Part shown: positions 34,045 through 43,406 of the stretch, one piece after another
Layout: the number at the start of each line of letters is the position of its first letter
Numbering within the stretch: position 1 is the first letter of the stretch
DNA from: Streptococcus oralis subsp. dentisani
Lineage (GTDB): Bacteria > Bacillota > Bacilli > Lactobacillales > Streptococcaceae
Assembly: GCF_007475365.1 (NCBI RefSeq)
Contig: NZ_CP034442.1
Span: forward strand, 372,001 to 436,000
DNA: 64,000 nt
Reading direction: 5' to 3'
The notes under the pieces: model-generated
Database searches by the model: none
What the model saw: the letters and a program-made list of their open reading frames with translations, nothing else
What the model was told of the DNA's origin: nothing
Program-made: the position numbers and the translations under genes

Positions 34045-34512
34045 ATGTCCCGTGCGCAAGCAACCATTTTAACCAACATCTGTCTAATCGAAGATCTAGA
34101 AAATAAGCGAGTAGTCATGCAGTATCGCTCTCCTGAAGAGAATCGCTGGTCTGGTTATGCCTTTCCTGGAGGTCATGTTGAGAATGGCGAGGCTTTCGCA
34201 GAGTCTGTCATTCGTGAAATCTATGAAGAAACAGGATTGACTATCCAAAATCCTCAACTGGTCGGCATTAAAAATTGGCCACTAGATACAGGTGGGCGCT
34301 ATATTGTCATTTGTTATAAGGCGACTGAGTTCTCTGGTACCCTTCGCTCTTCAGATGAAGGAGAAGTTTCTTGGGTGCAAAAAGACCAGATTCCAAATTT
34401 GAATCTGGCCTATGATATGTTGCCTTTGATGGAGATGATGGAAGCTCCGGATAAGTCTGAATTTTTCTACCCTCGCCGTACAGAAGACGATTGGGAAAAG
34501 AAAATCTTCTAG
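34045..34512 (+). CDS. Nudix hydrolase (MutT/8-oxo-dGTPase-like)
   Basis: A 155-residue protein with a full Nudix box: GGHVENGEAFAESVIREIYEETGL matches Gx5Ex7REUxEExGU (quoted here in shortened form: GEAFAESVIREIYEETG). Family members hydrolyse nucleoside diphosphates linked to another group, for example 8-oxo-dGTP; the substrate here is not assigned. ATG 34045 (MSRAQATIL) has GTGAG 7 nt before it; a GTG four codons upstream would have no RBS. It is convergent with nadR, and the two genes share CTAG at their ends (4-nt overlap), with no terminator between. Confidence 0.9.
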   Translation: MSRAQATILTNICLIEDLENKRVVMQYRSPEENRWSGYAFPGGHVENGEAFAESVIREIYEETGLTIQNPQLVGIKNWPLDTGGRYIVICYKATEFSGTLRSSDEGEVSWVQKDQIPNLNLAYDMLPLMEMMEAPDKSEFFYPRRTEDDWEKKIF

Positions 34513-35024
34513 TCCTTTACCAAATAACCTAGCTGATCCAAGGCCTCCTCGATATAGTGGAGGTCTTGTTGTGTTTCTGCTTCGACTAGGTGGTAATGGA
34601 TGCCATCTGTCAATTCTGAAAGTGGCCTAAAGTCAGAATTCTCTACTTGTTCTAGAAAATGTTGGACATCACGGCGACAGGTGAGTTTGAGCAGGGTTTC
34701 AATTTCTCCATAAACTGGATGGTCAATCAAGGTATTCTGAACACGTCCGCCATTATCTACAATGGCTAGAAGTTCTTGACCGATTTCTTCCATCTCATGT
34801 TTGACTTTGAAAAGTTTGTGAACGTAAGGATTGGCATCATTTTCTTTATAGATATAGCCACGATTGGTGGATAGGATAGGAGCACCATCGGCTCTCAAGA
34901 TGGCAATATCTTGGACGATGATTTGGCGCGTAACATGGAAGTGCTCAGCCAAGGTTTGACCATTGAGGGCTTTTGGTGCCTCTTTTAACAGTTTGAGAAG
35001 AGCTTGTTTGCGATCCTTTGTCAT
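34509..35024 (-). CDS. nadR: Niacin-responsive transcriptional repressor NadR/NiaR
   Basis: A 171-residue protein with an N-terminal winged-helix HTH (LNGQTLAEHFHVTRQIIVQDIAILRA at about 20-45) and a C-terminal 3H domain (residues about 70-165) with conserved histidines (NTLIDHPVYGEI, RRDVQHFLEQ, DGIHYHLVEA), which binds nicotinic acid and metal in this family. Firmicute NiaR represses NAD salvage and niacin uptake when niacin is plentiful. It lies just downstream of the niaX-type ECF gene with an 11-nt gap, so it is probably cotranscribed and self-regulated via the site near 35580. Confidence 0.9.
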   Translation of the reverse strand: MTKDRKQALLKLLKEAPKALNGQTLAEHFHVTRQIIVQDIAILRADGAPILSTNRGYIYKENDANPYVHKLFKVKHEMEEIGQELLAIVDNGGRVQNTLIDHPVYGEIETLLKLTCRRDVQHFLEQVENSDFRPLSELTDGIHYHLVEAETQQDLHYIEEALDQLGYLVKD

Positions 35025-35035
35025 AGCTTTTCCTT

Positions 35036-35536
35036 TTAGTGACGTTTTCGGAGCACTTTAAATACAGCCAGTGCTAATGTATAGTCTACCATACTGTGAA
35101 CAATTGTTCCAAAACCAACTAGGACAAAGAGAACATAAAACATATTTTCAATGTTTGTCCCTGAGGTAGCATAGAAGATGATACAAGCTAGTACTTCAGC
35201 GATAGCATGAACAACACCTAAAACAAAGTTAAAAATCCAAGATGCCTTTGGTTTATCCAAGGTTTCAGGGAATTTTTTTAAGTAAAATGCTCCCAAAGTA
35301 CCAAAAACGATGTGAGAAAAAGCGCGCAGAACGATAACCATGGGATAGCCTGCCATCAGGAAGCCGAGACTAGAAGCGATGATCACAAAAGCAGCCATCA
35401 AAGGTGATAGGAACATGGCGATAAAGATGGCGATATGACTTCCCAAGGTATAAGAAGCTGGCGGGATGACGATTTTAAAAGGCATAATGATCGGAATCAA
35501 AATTGCGATTGCTGTGAGTAGGGCAGTCATGGTCAT
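35036..35536 (-). CDS. niaX: ECF transporter S component, predicted niacin-specific (NiaX)
   Basis: An integral membrane protein with about six hydrophobic segments (TAIAILIPIIMPFKIVIPPA, HIAIFIAMFLSPLMAAFVII and others). S components give substrate specificity to ECF vitamin importers, which share EcfA/A'/T modules encoded elsewhere. Adjacency to nadR predicts niacin. Start problem: ATG 35564 has an excellent RBS (GGAGG) but a run of nine A after codon 4 puts it one base out of frame with this ORF. The first in-frame ATG is 35536 (MTMTALLTAI), without an RBS, so a 166-residue product is given here. Confidence 0.78.
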   Translation of the reverse strand: MTMTALLTAIAILIPIIMPFKIVIPPASYTLGSHIAIFIAMFLSPLMAAFVIIASSLGFLMAGYPMVIVLRAFSHIVFGTLGAFYLKKFPETLDKPKASWIFNFVLGVVHAIAEVLACIIFYATSGTNIENMFYVLFVLVGFGTIVHSMVDYTLALAVFKVLRKRH

Positions 35537-35579
35537 AAACTGCGTTTTTTTTTCGTATATCCATAAGAACCTCCATTTA

Positions 35580-35593
35580 TCTGTATATACACA
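35580..35593. promoter_or_regulatory. Candidate NadR operator upstream of niaX
   Basis: TCTGTATATACACA is a near-perfect palindrome (one mismatch pair) centred on TATATA. It lies just downstream of the minus-strand promoter (TTGACA at 35620-35625, -10 TACTAT or TATACT at 35594-35602), a typical repressor position. Confidence 0.55.
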
Positions 35594-35643
35594 AGTATAG
35601 TACAATAAATAGTCAGATATGTCAAGAATTTATTTTGATTTTA

Positions 35644-35657
35644 TTGAAAATTTTCAA
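35644..35657. repeat. Perfect palindrome in the niaX upstream region
   Basis: TTGAAAATTTTCAA reads the same on both strands. It does not match the CodY consensus (which is AATTTTCnGAAAATT). Function unknown. Confidence 0.4.
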
Positions 35658-35772
35658 AAGTATAGGTGGTATATTCAAAGGATTTTCATATATTTTCAAA
35701 ATCTTGAACTAATGACTCCTTGGTAAATAACTATTTATAAGTAGAAGATGAGCCTTTACTGGTGAAAACTAA

Positions 35773-35806
35773 AATTCCACCTTCAGGACGAAAGTGGAGT
35801 TGTTTT
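35773..35806. terminator. Terminator after the panT-like gene
   Basis: AATTCCACCTT pairs with AAAGTGGAGTT (one G-U and one mismatch) around CAGGACG. T-rich tracts flank both sides. Confidence 0.6.
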
Positions 35807-35807
35807 T

Positions 35808-36371
35808 TTATTTCTTCAAGGTTTCGAGACGTGGGACAATTGCTACAGTTAGGATGGCTGAGATGAGGAGTTCAGCAATTGAGTTTGTAGAGATGACAGT
35901 TGCTAGGAGTTTTTGGATATTGCCATCGAAGACATTTCCAAAAAGGAAGAAGATTCCCCCGAGGACAAAGACGGTGTTTGTAAGGGAACCGAGAGCACCA
36001 GCAAAGATGAGACCCGTTCTGTTTTTAAATAATTTATAAACCAAGTAAGGTGTCAGCCCAATCAAAACGCGAGGGACAATAGCGATAATCGCAGAATAGA
36101 TATTTCCGTTCGGTACGAATGGTGAGAAGAGGTAGCTGGTTGGAAGGATGGTAATCGTGTTTACCGTCAAGCTCAATAGCCCCATAAGAAAACCAAGTGT
36201 AACTCCAACTCGAGGGCCGTAAATAATACTTGCAATGATTACCGGAATATGCACGATGGTTGGTTTGATTGGAAATGGGAATAGATTGAATAAGAGTGAG
36301 CTCAGAAAGTGAATGACCAACATGGTCGCAAAAAAGATAGCAATTGGAGCAATGTTAGAGCGTTTGTTCAT
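35808..36371 (-). CDS. panT: ECF transporter S component, predicted pantothenate-specific (PanT)
   Basis: A 187-residue hydrophobic protein with about six membrane segments; the N-terminal half carries PTIVHIPVIIASIIYGPRVGV and GNIYSAIIAIVPRVLIGLTP, typical of the ECF S-component fold. It overlaps the end of coaC by 17 nt and coaB/coaC lie upstream in the same direction. Substrate (pantothenate, precursor of CoA) is inferred from this operon. It probably uses the shared EcfAA'T module. Confidence 0.8.
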   Translation of the reverse strand: MNKRSNIAPIAIFFATMLVIHFLSSLLFNLFPFPIKPTIVHIPVIIASIIYGPRVGVTLGFLMGLLSLTVNTITILPTSYLFSPFVPNGNIYSAIIAIVPRVLIGLTPYLVYKLFKNRTGLIFAGALGSLTNTVFVLGGIFFLFGNVFDGNIQKLLATVISTNSIAELLISAILTVAIVPRLETLKK

Positions 36372-36906
36372 CGAGGGTTTCCTTTATTCTTTCTAAAATA
36401 GTATTCAGGTCAGCTAGGGCGCCTTTTCCGTAATCGCCACAGGCTAGTAGAGATTCCTTTGGAGAGATAATCTGATAACCATAGGTCTCTAATGTTTTTA
36501 GATTAGCCTGAGTTGCCGGATGGTCATACATTTTTGTATTCATGGCTGGTGCGACTAACTTTTTGACGTGGTCTGGCAGGGCAAGAGCTGTACTCGTAAC
36601 CATGTTATCCGCAAAACCATGTGCTAGTTTGGCAATGGTATTAGCGGTAGCAGGGACGACGATAAAAAGGTCGGTTTCTTTGCCTCTTTCAATATGATTG
36701 ACTTGATCAGGATAGGGTTCCTGCATGACATCAAGGTGAACTGGATTCTGTGAGAGTACCTGTAGTGTCAAAGGCTGGATAAACTCTGTAGCGGCCTGAG
36801 TCATTAAGACAGTGACATCATGGCCTTGTTTTTTCAAGGAACTGACTAGGTCAGCTGCTTTATAGGAGGCGATGGAACCTGTCACTGCGATCAGAATGTT
36901 TGCCAT
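36355..36906 (-). CDS. coaC: Phosphopantothenoylcysteine decarboxylase CoaC
   Basis: CoaC decarboxylates 4'-phosphopantothenoylcysteine to 4'-phosphopantetheine using FMN, in CoA synthesis. The 183-residue flavoprotein has the N-terminal VTGSIASYKAADLVSSLKK, the substrate-binding PASANT-like VVPATANTIAKLAHG, the PXMNxxMW-type APAMNTKMYDHPA and the C-terminal ACGDYGKGALAD (active-site Cys in ACGD). In most bacteria CoaC is fused to CoaB; here, as in other streptococci, the two are separate adjacent genes. Start 36906 is supported by AAAGGA upstream. Confidence 0.93.
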   Translation of the reverse strand: MANILIAVTGSIASYKAADLVSSLKKQGHDVTVLMTQAATEFIQPLTLQVLSQNPVHLDVMQEPYPDQVNHIERGKETDLFIVVPATANTIAKLAHGFADNMVTSTALALPDHVKKLVAPAMNTKMYDHPATQANLKTLETYGYQIISPKESLLACGDYGKGALADLNTILERIKETLDEQTL

Positions 36907-36917
36907 GGCTTTCCTTT

Positions 36918-37607
36918 CTATGAATGATAGGCTTGAATTTTTTCAAGGAGGAGTTCTGCAATTTCTTCTTTAGTATGGACTGTTTGAAGCTGATCTTTCT
37001 CAACAAAGATTGCCCGATGCTGATTTGCTGAGATTTGAGTAAGGTCATTTGCTATGATCAAGTCTGCTTGGTTCTTTATAAGACTCTGTCTAGCAATTTC
37101 TATGAGATAATCCTCAGAGACATCAACCAGCAGTTTAAAGCCAATCAGATGAATGGCAGGATTCCATTCCTTGACTAGAGAGATGATTTTGGGTGTTTTT
37201 TTCAGAAATAAAACCTGCACCTCATCAGTTGAAGAAATCTTAGCCTGATGGTTCTGCTTGCTTAAAAATTCTTCTAGATTGGAGCTAGCCTGAACTTCTG
37301 CCAGCCCTGTCATATAAACAGGAGTGTAGTCAGAAACTGCCATAGAATGAATCAGGACCTGATAATTCGGAACTCGCTCTTTCATCTCTAAAAGAAGATC
37401 ATGAGTATTTTTGATTTCTCGAATGGTTAAATGGGGATGAGGTTCTGGCTTAAGAGCTCTGGTAGTTGTTATCAAACAAACCTCATGACCAGAAGCAAGC
37501 AAGGTTTCTGTGATGATTTTTCCCAAGCGACCTGTGGAATGGTTCGTGATAGAGCGGACGCTATCAATAGCTTCACTCGTACCGCCCGACGTAACTAAAA
37601 TTTTCAT
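36918..37607 (-). CDS. coaB: Phosphopantothenate-cysteine ligase CoaB
   Basis: CoaB joins phosphopantothenate and cysteine (CTP- or ATP-dependent). The 229-residue protein begins MKILVTSGGTSEAIDSVRSITNHSTGRLGK, the Rossmann-like entry with the DxVRxITNxSxG motif, and has an AVSDYTP and KISS-type region. Start choice: the ATG at 37607 lies exactly 6 nt after a TACAAT box on the minus strand and no RBS is visible; earlier in-frame ATG at 37622 would lie upstream of that -10 box. It heads the coaB-coaC-panT operon. Confidence 0.88.
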   Translation of the reverse strand: MKILVTSGGTSEAIDSVRSITNHSTGRLGKIITETLLASGHEVCLITTTRALKPEPHPHLTIREIKNTHDLLLEMKERVPNYQVLIHSMAVSDYTPVYMTGLAEVQASSNLEEFLSKQNHQAKISSTDEVQVLFLKKTPKIISLVKEWNPAIHLIGFKLLVDVSEDYLIEIARQSLIKNQADLIIANDLTQISANQHRAIFVEKDQLQTVHTKEEIAELLLEKIQAYHS

Positions 37608-37613
37608 AGGACT

Positions 37614-37619
37614 ATTGTA
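37614..37619 (-). promoter_or_regulatory. -10 box of the coaB operon, predicted leaderless
   Basis: TACAAT on the minus strand is followed by exactly 6 nt and the coaB ATG. A weak -35 (TTTACT) lies 17 nt before it. Unlike the other cases it lacks a true TGN extension. Confidence 0.55.
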
Positions 37620-37746
37620 CACAAAAATAAACGGTAAGTAAAATGAAAGCGATCAATTTTTGCTAAAATCAAGGAATACTATAGTCTAAAGCTATAAAAG
37701 CATATAAAATTTTAAAAAGCACTATTATATCCCCTAAAATATTGAT

Positions 37747-37759
37747 ATTTACGAACGTT
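37747..37759 (+). promoter_or_regulatory. Candidate PurBox upstream of fhs
   Basis: ATTTACGAACGTT matches the lactococcal/streptococcal PurBox AWWWCCGAACWWT at 11 of 13 positions. It lies about 50 nt upstream of the expected transcription start, a plausible activator position. Fhs supplies the formyl donor for purine synthesis. Confidence 0.5.
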
Positions 37760-37793
37760 TTAAGAGTTTAAGGGTGTTAAAAATCTCATTTTG

Positions 37794-37802
37794 TGTTATA
37801 AT
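37794..37802 (+). promoter_or_regulatory. Extended -10 of fhs
   Basis: TGTTATAAT, 33 nt before the ATG; the RBS AGAGGAG follows. Confidence 0.65.
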
Positions 37803-37835
37803 GAATTATCACATTAGAGGTTAGAGGAGTTTGCT

Positions 37836-39506
37836 ATGAAAACAGATATTGAAATCGCACAGAGTATTGAGCTAAAGCCAATCGTAGATGTTGTGGAGAA
37901 ACTTGGTATTTCTTACGATGATTTGGAGTTGTACGGAAAGTACAAGGCTAAGCTCAGTTTTGATAAAATTCGTGCGGTAGAGAACAATCCAGTTGGCAAA
38001 TTGATCTTGGTTACTGCCATCAATCCAACACCTGCAGGTGAAGGGAAGTCAACTATTACCATTGGTCTGGCGGATGCCTTGAATAAGATTGGTAAAAAAA
38101 CCATGATTGCCATTCGCGAACCATCTCTTGGTCCAGTAATGGGTATTAAGGGTGGTGCAGCTGGTGGTGGGTATGCGCAAGTTCTTCCAATGGAAGACAT
38201 CAATCTCCACTTTACTGGAGACATGCATGCCATCACAACTGCTAACAATGCCCTTTCTGCCTTGATTGACAACCACTTGCACCAAGGAAATGAGCTGGGA
38301 ATTGATCAACGTCGTATTCTTTGGAAGCGTGTAGTGGACTTGAACGACCGTGCTCTTCGTCATGTGACCGTTGGACTTGGTGGCCCTCTAAATGGTATTC
38401 CACGCGAGGACGGTTTTGACATTACAGTTGCTTCTGAAATCATGGCCATCCTTTGCTTGGCGACGGACATTGAAGACTTGAAACGCCGTTTGGCTAATAT
38501 CGTTATCGGATATCGCTATGACCGTACCCCTGTTTCTGTTGGTGATCTGCAGGTAGAAGGTGCTTTAGCATTAATCTTGAAAGATGCTATCAAACCGAAC
38601 TTGGTTCAAACAATTTATGGTACACCAGCCTTTGTACACGGTGGACCATTTGCCAATATTGCTCATGGATGTAACTCTGTTTTGGCGACAAGCACAGCCC
38701 TTCGGTTGGCTGATTATACTGTTACTGAAGCTGGTTTTGGTGCGGACCTTGGTGCTGAGAAATTCCTTGATATTAAGACACCAAACTTGCCAACTTCTCC
38801 AGATGCGGTAGTCATCGTTGCAACCCTTCGTGCCCTTAAGATGAATGGTGGCGTTGCAAAAGATGCTTTGACAGAAGAAAACGTAGAAGCAGTTCGCGCA
38901 GGTTTTGCTAACTTGAAACGTCACGTTGAGAACATCCGTAAGTTCGGTATTCCAGCAGTTGTGGCTATTAACGAATTTGTCTCTGATACAGAAGCTGAAA
39001 TCTCAGCCTTGAAAGAACTCTGCGCTTCAATTGATGTGCCAGTTGAGTTGGCAAGTGTCTGGGCCAATGGCGCAGAAGGAGGCGTAGCGCTTGCCGAAAC
39101 GCTTGTCAAGACTATCGCAGAAAATCCAGCCAACTACACTCGTCTTTATGACAATGACCTTTCTGTACAAGAAAAGATTGAAAAGATTGTCACTGAAATC
39201 TACCGTGGTAGCAAAGTGAATTTTGAGAAGAAAGCTCAAACACAAATCGCCCAAATCGTTCAGAATGGTTGGGACAAATTGCCAATCTGTATGGCTAAGA
39301 CTCAATATAGTTTCTCAGACAACCCAAATGCGCTTGGAGCGCCTGAAAACTTTGAAATTACCATTCGTGAATTGGTACCAAAATTAGGTGCAGGCTTCAT
39401 CGTTGCCTTAACTGGTGATGTCATGACCATGCCAGGACTTCCAAAACGCCCAGCAGCCCTCAATATGGATGTTGAAAGTGACGGAACCGTTCTAGGATTG
39501 TTCTAG
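37836..39506 (+). CDS. fhs: Formate-tetrahydrofolate ligase
   Basis: Fhs makes 10-formyl-THF from formate, THF and ATP, feeding purine synthesis and fMet-tRNA formation. The 556-residue protein has the family P-loop [10 protein letters not shown] at about residue 66-75, the [19 protein letters not shown] segment, [10 protein letters not shown] and the conserved C-terminal [12 protein letters not shown]. Full length for the monofunctional bacterial enzyme. RBS AGAGGAG lies 7 nt before the ATG; a candidate PurBox is upstream. A hairpin terminator follows at 39525. Confidence 0.97.
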   Translation: MKTDIEIAQSIELKPIVDVVEKLGISYDDLELYGKYKAKLSFDKIRAVENNPVGKLILVTAINPTPAGEGKSTITIGLADALNKIGKKTMIAIREPSLGPVMGIKGGAAGGGYAQVLPMEDINLHFTGDMHAITTANNALSALIDNHLHQGNELGIDQRRILWKRVVDLNDRALRHVTVGLGGPLNGIPREDGFDITVASEIMAILCLATDIEDLKRRLANIVIGYRYDRTPVSVGDLQVEGALALILKDAIKPNLVQTIYGTPAFVHGGPFANIAHGCNSVLATSTALRLADYTVTEAGFGADLGAEKFLDIKTPNLPTSPDAVVIVATLRALKMNGGVAKDALTEENVEAVRAGFANLKRHVENIRKFGIPAVVAINEFVSDTEAEISALKELCASIDVPVELASVWANGAEGGVALAETLVKTIAENPANYTRLYDNDLSVQEKIEKIVTEIYRGSKVNFEKKAQTQIAQIVQNGWDKLPICMAKTQYSFSDNPNALGAPENFEITIRELVPKLGAGFIVALTGDVMTMPGLPKRPAALNMDVESDGTVLGLF

Positions 39507-39524
39507 TATATTAAAATTGATTTT

Positions 39525-39560
39525 AAATGAGTTTGGAAATGCTTTCCAAGCTCATTTTCT
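39525..39560 (+). terminator. Terminator after fhs
   Basis: AAATGAGTTTGGAAA pairs with TTTCCAAGCTCATTT (one G-U) around TGC and is followed by T-rich sequence. Confidence 0.88.
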
Positions 39561-39690
39561 TATCTAGATATAAGGAGTTGTCTTCAGCTGATGAGAGAGT
39601 TTTCTTCCACACGCAACCAGTCTAGGTAAAGATATTTTCCCTGATTTCTGATATAATAGAAACATTGACTTCAAGAGTAAGGAAGAGAAA

Positions 39691-41982
39691 ATGAACGCAT
39701 TATTGAATGGAATGAATGACCGTCAGGCTGAAGCTGTACAAACAACAGAAGGCCCCTTGTTAATCATGGCTGGGGCTGGTTCTGGAAAGACCCGAGTTTT
39801 GACCCATCGTATCGCCTACTTGATTGATGAAAAGATGGTCAATCCTTGGAATATCTTGGCCATTACCTTTACCAACAAGGCAGCGCGTGAGATGAAGGAG
39901 CGTGCCTATGGGCTCAATCCAGCAACTCAGGACTGTCTGATTGCGACCTTTCACTCCATGTGTGTTCGTATTCTGCGTCGTGATGCAGATCATATTGGCT
40001 ACAATCGTAATTTTACTATTGTAGATCCTGGGGAACAGAGAACTCTCATGAAACGTATTCTCAAGCAGTTAAACTTGGATCCGAAAAAATGGAATGAACG
40101 GACCATTTTGGGGACTATTTCCAATGCTAAGAATGATTTGATCGATGATGTGGCTTATGCTGCTCAAGCTGGTGACATGTACACGCAAATCGTGGCCCAG
40201 TGTTACACAGCCTATCAAAAAGAACTTCGTCAGTCAGAATCGGTTGACTTTGATGATTTGATTATGTTGACCCTGCGCCTCTTTGATCAGAATCCTGATG
40301 TTTTGACCTACTACCAGCAGAAGTTCCAGTACATTCATGTTGATGAGTACCAAGATACTAACCATGCCCAGTACCAATTGGTCAAACTCTTGGCTTCACG
40401 CTTTAAAAACATCTGCGTGGTCGGTGATGCGGACCAGTCCATCTATGGTTGGCGTGGTGCTGATATGCAGAATATTTTGGACTTCGAAAAGGATTACCCT
40501 CAAGCCAAGGTCGTTTTGTTGGAGGAGAATTATCGTTCAACCAAAACCATTCTTCAAGCAGCCAACGATGTCATCAAAAACAATAAAAATCGTCGTCCCA
40601 AGAATCTCTGGACCCAGAATGCCGATGGGGAGCAAATCGTTTATTATCGTGCAAATGACGAACAAGACGAGGCTGTTTTTGTAGCCAAAACCATCGATGA
40701 ACTTGGTCGCAGTCAAAACTTCCTCCACAAGGATTTTGCAGTTCTTTATCGAACTAATGCGCAATCCCGTACTATTGAGGAGGCTCTCCTAAAGTCCAAT
40801 ATTCCTTATACTATGGTCGGCGGAACCAAGTTCTACAGCCGTAAAGAAATCCGTGATATTATCGCCTACCTTAACCTCATTGCCAATTTGAGTGATAATA
40901 TCAGTTTTGAGCGCATTATCAACGAGCCTAAACGCGGAATTGGCCCAGGAACCGTTGAAAAAATTCGTGACTTTGCTAATATGCAAGACCTGTCCATGCT
41001 AGACGCTTCAGCAAATATCATGTTATCAGGAATCAAGGGTAAGGCAGCCCAGTCTATCTGGGATTTCGCCAATATGATTCTGGATTTGCGGGAGCAACTG
41101 GATCAATTAAGCATTACTGAGCTGGTTGAGGCTGTCCTAGAAAAAACAGGTTATGTCGATATTCTTAATGCTCAGGCGACCCTGGAAAGCAAGGCTCGAG
41201 TTGAAAACATCGAGGAATTTCTTTCTGTTACCAAGAACTTTGATGACAATCCTGATAGTCAGGAAGATGAAACAGGTTTGGACAAATTGAGTCGTTTCTT
41301 GAATGACTTGGCTTTGATTGCCGATACAGATTCAGGCAGTCAGGAGACGTCAGAAGTGACCTTGATGACCCTGCATGCTGCTAAGGGACTTGAGTTCCCA
41401 GTTGTCTTTATCATCGGGATGGAGGAAAATGTCTTTCCGCTTAGTCGCGCAGCTGAAGATCCTGATGAGCTAGAAGAAGAACGCCGTTTGGCATATGTAG
41501 GTATCACACGCGCAGAAAAGATTCTTTATCTGACCAATGCAAACTCACGCTTGCTTTTTGGGCGTACCAACTATAACCGTCCAACACGTTTCATCAATGA
41601 AATTAGTTCGGACTTACTTGAGTATCAGGGCTTGGCTCGTCCAGCTAATACCAGCTTCAAGGCATCTTATAGCAGTGGTGGGATTGCTTTCGGTCAAGGA
41701 ATGAGTTTGGCTCAGGCTCTTCAAGGACGGAAACGCAATGCTGCACCAAGCTCTATCCAGTCAAGTGGTCTCCCATTTGGACAGTTTGCAGCTGGAAATA
41801 AAAAAGATTCGACTGATACAAGCTGGTCTATTGGAGATATTGCTCTCCATAAGAAGTGGGGTGAGGGAACTGTTCTGGAAGTTTCAGGTAGTGGTGATAC
41901 TCAGGAATTGAAAATCAATTTCCCAGAAGTAGGGCTGAAAAAACTTCTAGCCAGTGTAGCCCCAATTGAGAAAAAAATCTAA
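39691..41982 (+). CDS. pcrA: ATP-dependent DNA helicase PcrA
   Basis: PcrA is a 3'-5' superfamily-1A helicase needed for repair and conflict resolution in Gram-positives. The 763-residue protein has the Q-motif and Walker [20 protein letters not shown] near 27-45, motif [15 protein letters not shown], motif [18 protein letters not shown], motif [18 protein letters not shown] and motif [16 protein letters not shown]. The C-terminal Tudor-like domain ([20 protein letters not shown]) contacts RNA polymerase in the family. A TGA-TATAAT box at 39652-39657 and an RBS precede the ATG. Confidence 0.96.
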   Translation: MNALLNGMNDRQAEAVQTTEGPLLIMAGAGSGKTRVLTHRIAYLIDEKMVNPWNILAITFTNKAAREMKERAYGLNPATQDCLIATFHSMCVRILRRDADHIGYNRNFTIVDPGEQRTLMKRILKQLNLDPKKWNERTILGTISNAKNDLIDDVAYAAQAGDMYTQIVAQCYTAYQKELRQSESVDFDDLIMLTLRLFDQNPDVLTYYQQKFQYIHVDEYQDTNHAQYQLVKLLASRFKNICVVGDADQSIYGWRGADMQNILDFEKDYPQAKVVLLEENYRSTKTILQAANDVIKNNKNRRPKNLWTQNADGEQIVYYRANDEQDEAVFVAKTIDELGRSQNFLHKDFAVLYRTNAQSRTIEEALLKSNIPYTMVGGTKFYSRKEIRDIIAYLNLIANLSDNISFERIINEPKRGIGPGTVEKIRDFANMQDLSMLDASANIMLSGIKGKAAQSIWDFANMILDLREQLDQLSITELVEAVLEKTGYVDILNAQATLESKARVENIEEFLSVTKNFDDNPDSQEDETGLDKLSRFLNDLALIADTDSGSQETSEVTLMTLHAAKGLEFPVVFIIGMEENVFPLSRAAEDPDELEEERRLAYVGITRAEKILYLTNANSRLLFGRTNYNRPTRFINEISSDLLEYQGLARPANTSFKASYSSGGIAFGQGMSLAQALQGRKRNAAPSSIQSSGLPFGQFAAGNKKDSTDTSWSIGDIALHKKWGEGTVLEVSGSGDTQELKINFPEVGLKKLLASVAPIEKKI

Positions 41983-42024
41983 TTTTCCATCCTTCTCACG
42001 AATAATAAAGTGAGGAGGATTTTT

Positions 42025-42705
42025 ATGTATAGTATTTCATTCCAAGAAGATTCACTTTTGCCGAGAGAAAAACTGGTTAAAGAAGGAGTAGGGGCTCTGA
42101 GCAATCAAGAATTGTTAGCCATTCTGCTCAGAACTGGAACACGTCAGGCCAACGTTTTTGAAATTGCCCAAAAAGTCTTGAATAGTCTCAACAGCTTAAC
42201 TGATTTGAAAAAAATGACTCTGCAGGAATTGCAAAGTCTGTCTGGTATTGGACGTATTAAAGCCATTGAACTACAAGCGGTAATTGAACTAGGGCATCGT
42301 ATTCACAAACATGAAACACTTGAGATGGAAAGTATTCTCAGTAGTCAAAAGCTAGCCAAGAAAATGCAACAGGAACTTGGAGACAAAAAACAAGAGCACC
42401 TAGTGGCGCTCTATCTCAATACTCAAAATCAAATCATTCATCAGCAGACCATCTTTATCGGATCTGCAACACGTAGTATTGCTGAACCGAGGGAAATCCT
42501 TCACTATGCCATTAAGCATATGGCCACCTCTGTGATTCTCGTTCATAACCATCCATCTGGTGCCGTATCTCCTAGTCGAAATGACGACCATGTCACTAAG
42601 CTGGTCAAGGAAGCTTGTGAACTGATGGGAATAGTTTTCTTGGACCATCTGATCGTCTCACACTCGGATTACTTTAGTTACCGTGAAAAGACTGATATGA
42701 TCTAG
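42025..42705 (+). CDS. radC: RadC family (JAB/MPN domain) DNA repair-associated protein
   Basis: A 226-residue protein with an N-terminal helix-hairpin-helix region (LREKLxxxGxxxLxxxELL type: [21 protein letters not shown]) and a C-terminal JAB/MPN metalloprotease-fold domain with [15 protein letters not shown] (the HxHPSGxxxPSxxD zinc site). The historical DNA-repair role of RadC is doubtful. Start 42025 ([10 protein letters not shown]) follows GAGGAGG by about 7 nt; a GTG at 42010 would lie before that RBS. It follows pcrA by 42 nt and ends with a CTAG shared with the convergent gene. Confidence 0.9.
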   Translation: MYSISFQEDSLLPREKLVKEGVGALSNQELLAILLRTGTRQANVFEIAQKVLNSLNSLTDLKKMTLQELQSLSGIGRIKAIELQAVIELGHRIHKHETLEMESILSSQKLAKKMQQELGDKKQEHLVALYLNTQNQIIHQQTIFIGSATRSIAEPREILHYAIKHMATSVILVHNHPSGAVSPSRNDDHVTKLVKEACELMGIVFLDHLIVSHSDYFSYREKTDMI

Positions 42706-43391
42706 AGTTCATTAACGACATAGTCAAACAATGTTTTATCTTTGGGGCGATTTTCAAATAGAAATTCAGGATGCCATTGGACACCAAGATAAGGAAAGCC
42801 GTCCGTAGTTGTCACAGCCTCAATGATTCCATCTTTAGGATCATGTGCTACAACCTTAAGATTTGAAGCTAGATCTTTTATGCTCTGGTGATGGAAGGAG
42901 TTGATGTGAGAGATTTCTCCATAGATTTCTCGGAGAATGGTATCAGGTTCCGTTACGAGGCGTTGGGTCGTGTATTCGGCTGAACAGTCCTGCCAATGAT
43001 CTTCAATATCTTGGTGAAGCGTGCCCCCCATGGCAACATTGAAAAGTTGAGTACCTCGACAAACAGAGAAAATTGGTTTCTTTTGTTTAATCGCTTCTTT
43101 GATAAGTGCTAGTTCAAAAATATCTCTTTGAAGGTGGTAGTCATCACTATCAATAGCTTTTGGTTCACCATAGTATTTTGGATCAACATTTTGCCCACCC
43201 GTTAGGATGAGCTTATCAATGATACTGATGTAATAGGCAGCCATTTCTTGATCACCAATCGGTAGGATGATTGGAATTCCGCCAGCATCCTTGACTCCTT
43301 CAACAAAGCCTTTTGCCGCATAGCTCATCATGACATCATCATCTGGATGAGCTTTTTCATTTCCTGTAATCCCAATAACTGGTTTTTTCAT
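42702..43391 (-). CDS. Class I glutamine amidotransferase-like (gamma-glutamyl-GABA hydrolase/PuuD family)
   Basis: A 229-residue protein with the triad Cys in [16 protein letters not shown] and His-Glu in GVQWHPEF near the C-terminus, plus the PuuD-type [15 protein letters not shown]. Family members hydrolyse gamma-glutamyl bonds, for example in putrescine breakdown or peptide modification; the substrate here is unknown. It overlaps radC's stop by 4 nt (shared CTAG) in convergent orientation and lies 15 nt downstream of rex on the same strand, suggesting cotranscription with rex. Confidence 0.88.
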   Translation of the reverse strand: MKKPVIGITGNEKAHPDDDVMMSYAAKGFVEGVKDAGGIPIILPIGDQEMAAYYISIIDKLILTGGQNVDPKYYGEPKAIDSDDYHLQRDIFELALIKEAIKQKKPIFSVCRGTQLFNVAMGGTLHQDIEDHWQDCSAEYTTQRLVTEPDTILREIYGEISHINSFHHQSIKDLASNLKVVAHDPKDGIIEAVTTTDGFPYLGVQWHPEFLFENRPKDKTLFDYVVNEL

Positions 43392-43406
43392 AAATGCTTT
43401 CGCTTT

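Noticed and set aside
35644..35657. CodY box
   Set aside because: TTGAAAATTTTCAA is palindromic but inverted relative to the CodY consensus; listed only as a repeat.
37750..37770. CiaR-type TTTAAG repeats near fhs
   Set aside because: Two TTTAAG motifs occur but only 2 nt apart; the known site needs a 5-nt spacer.
37792..37813. TGTG-N14-CACA symmetry over the fhs -10 box as a Rex or Purine repressor site
   Set aside because: The inner bases do not pair symmetrically, so the palindrome is weak.
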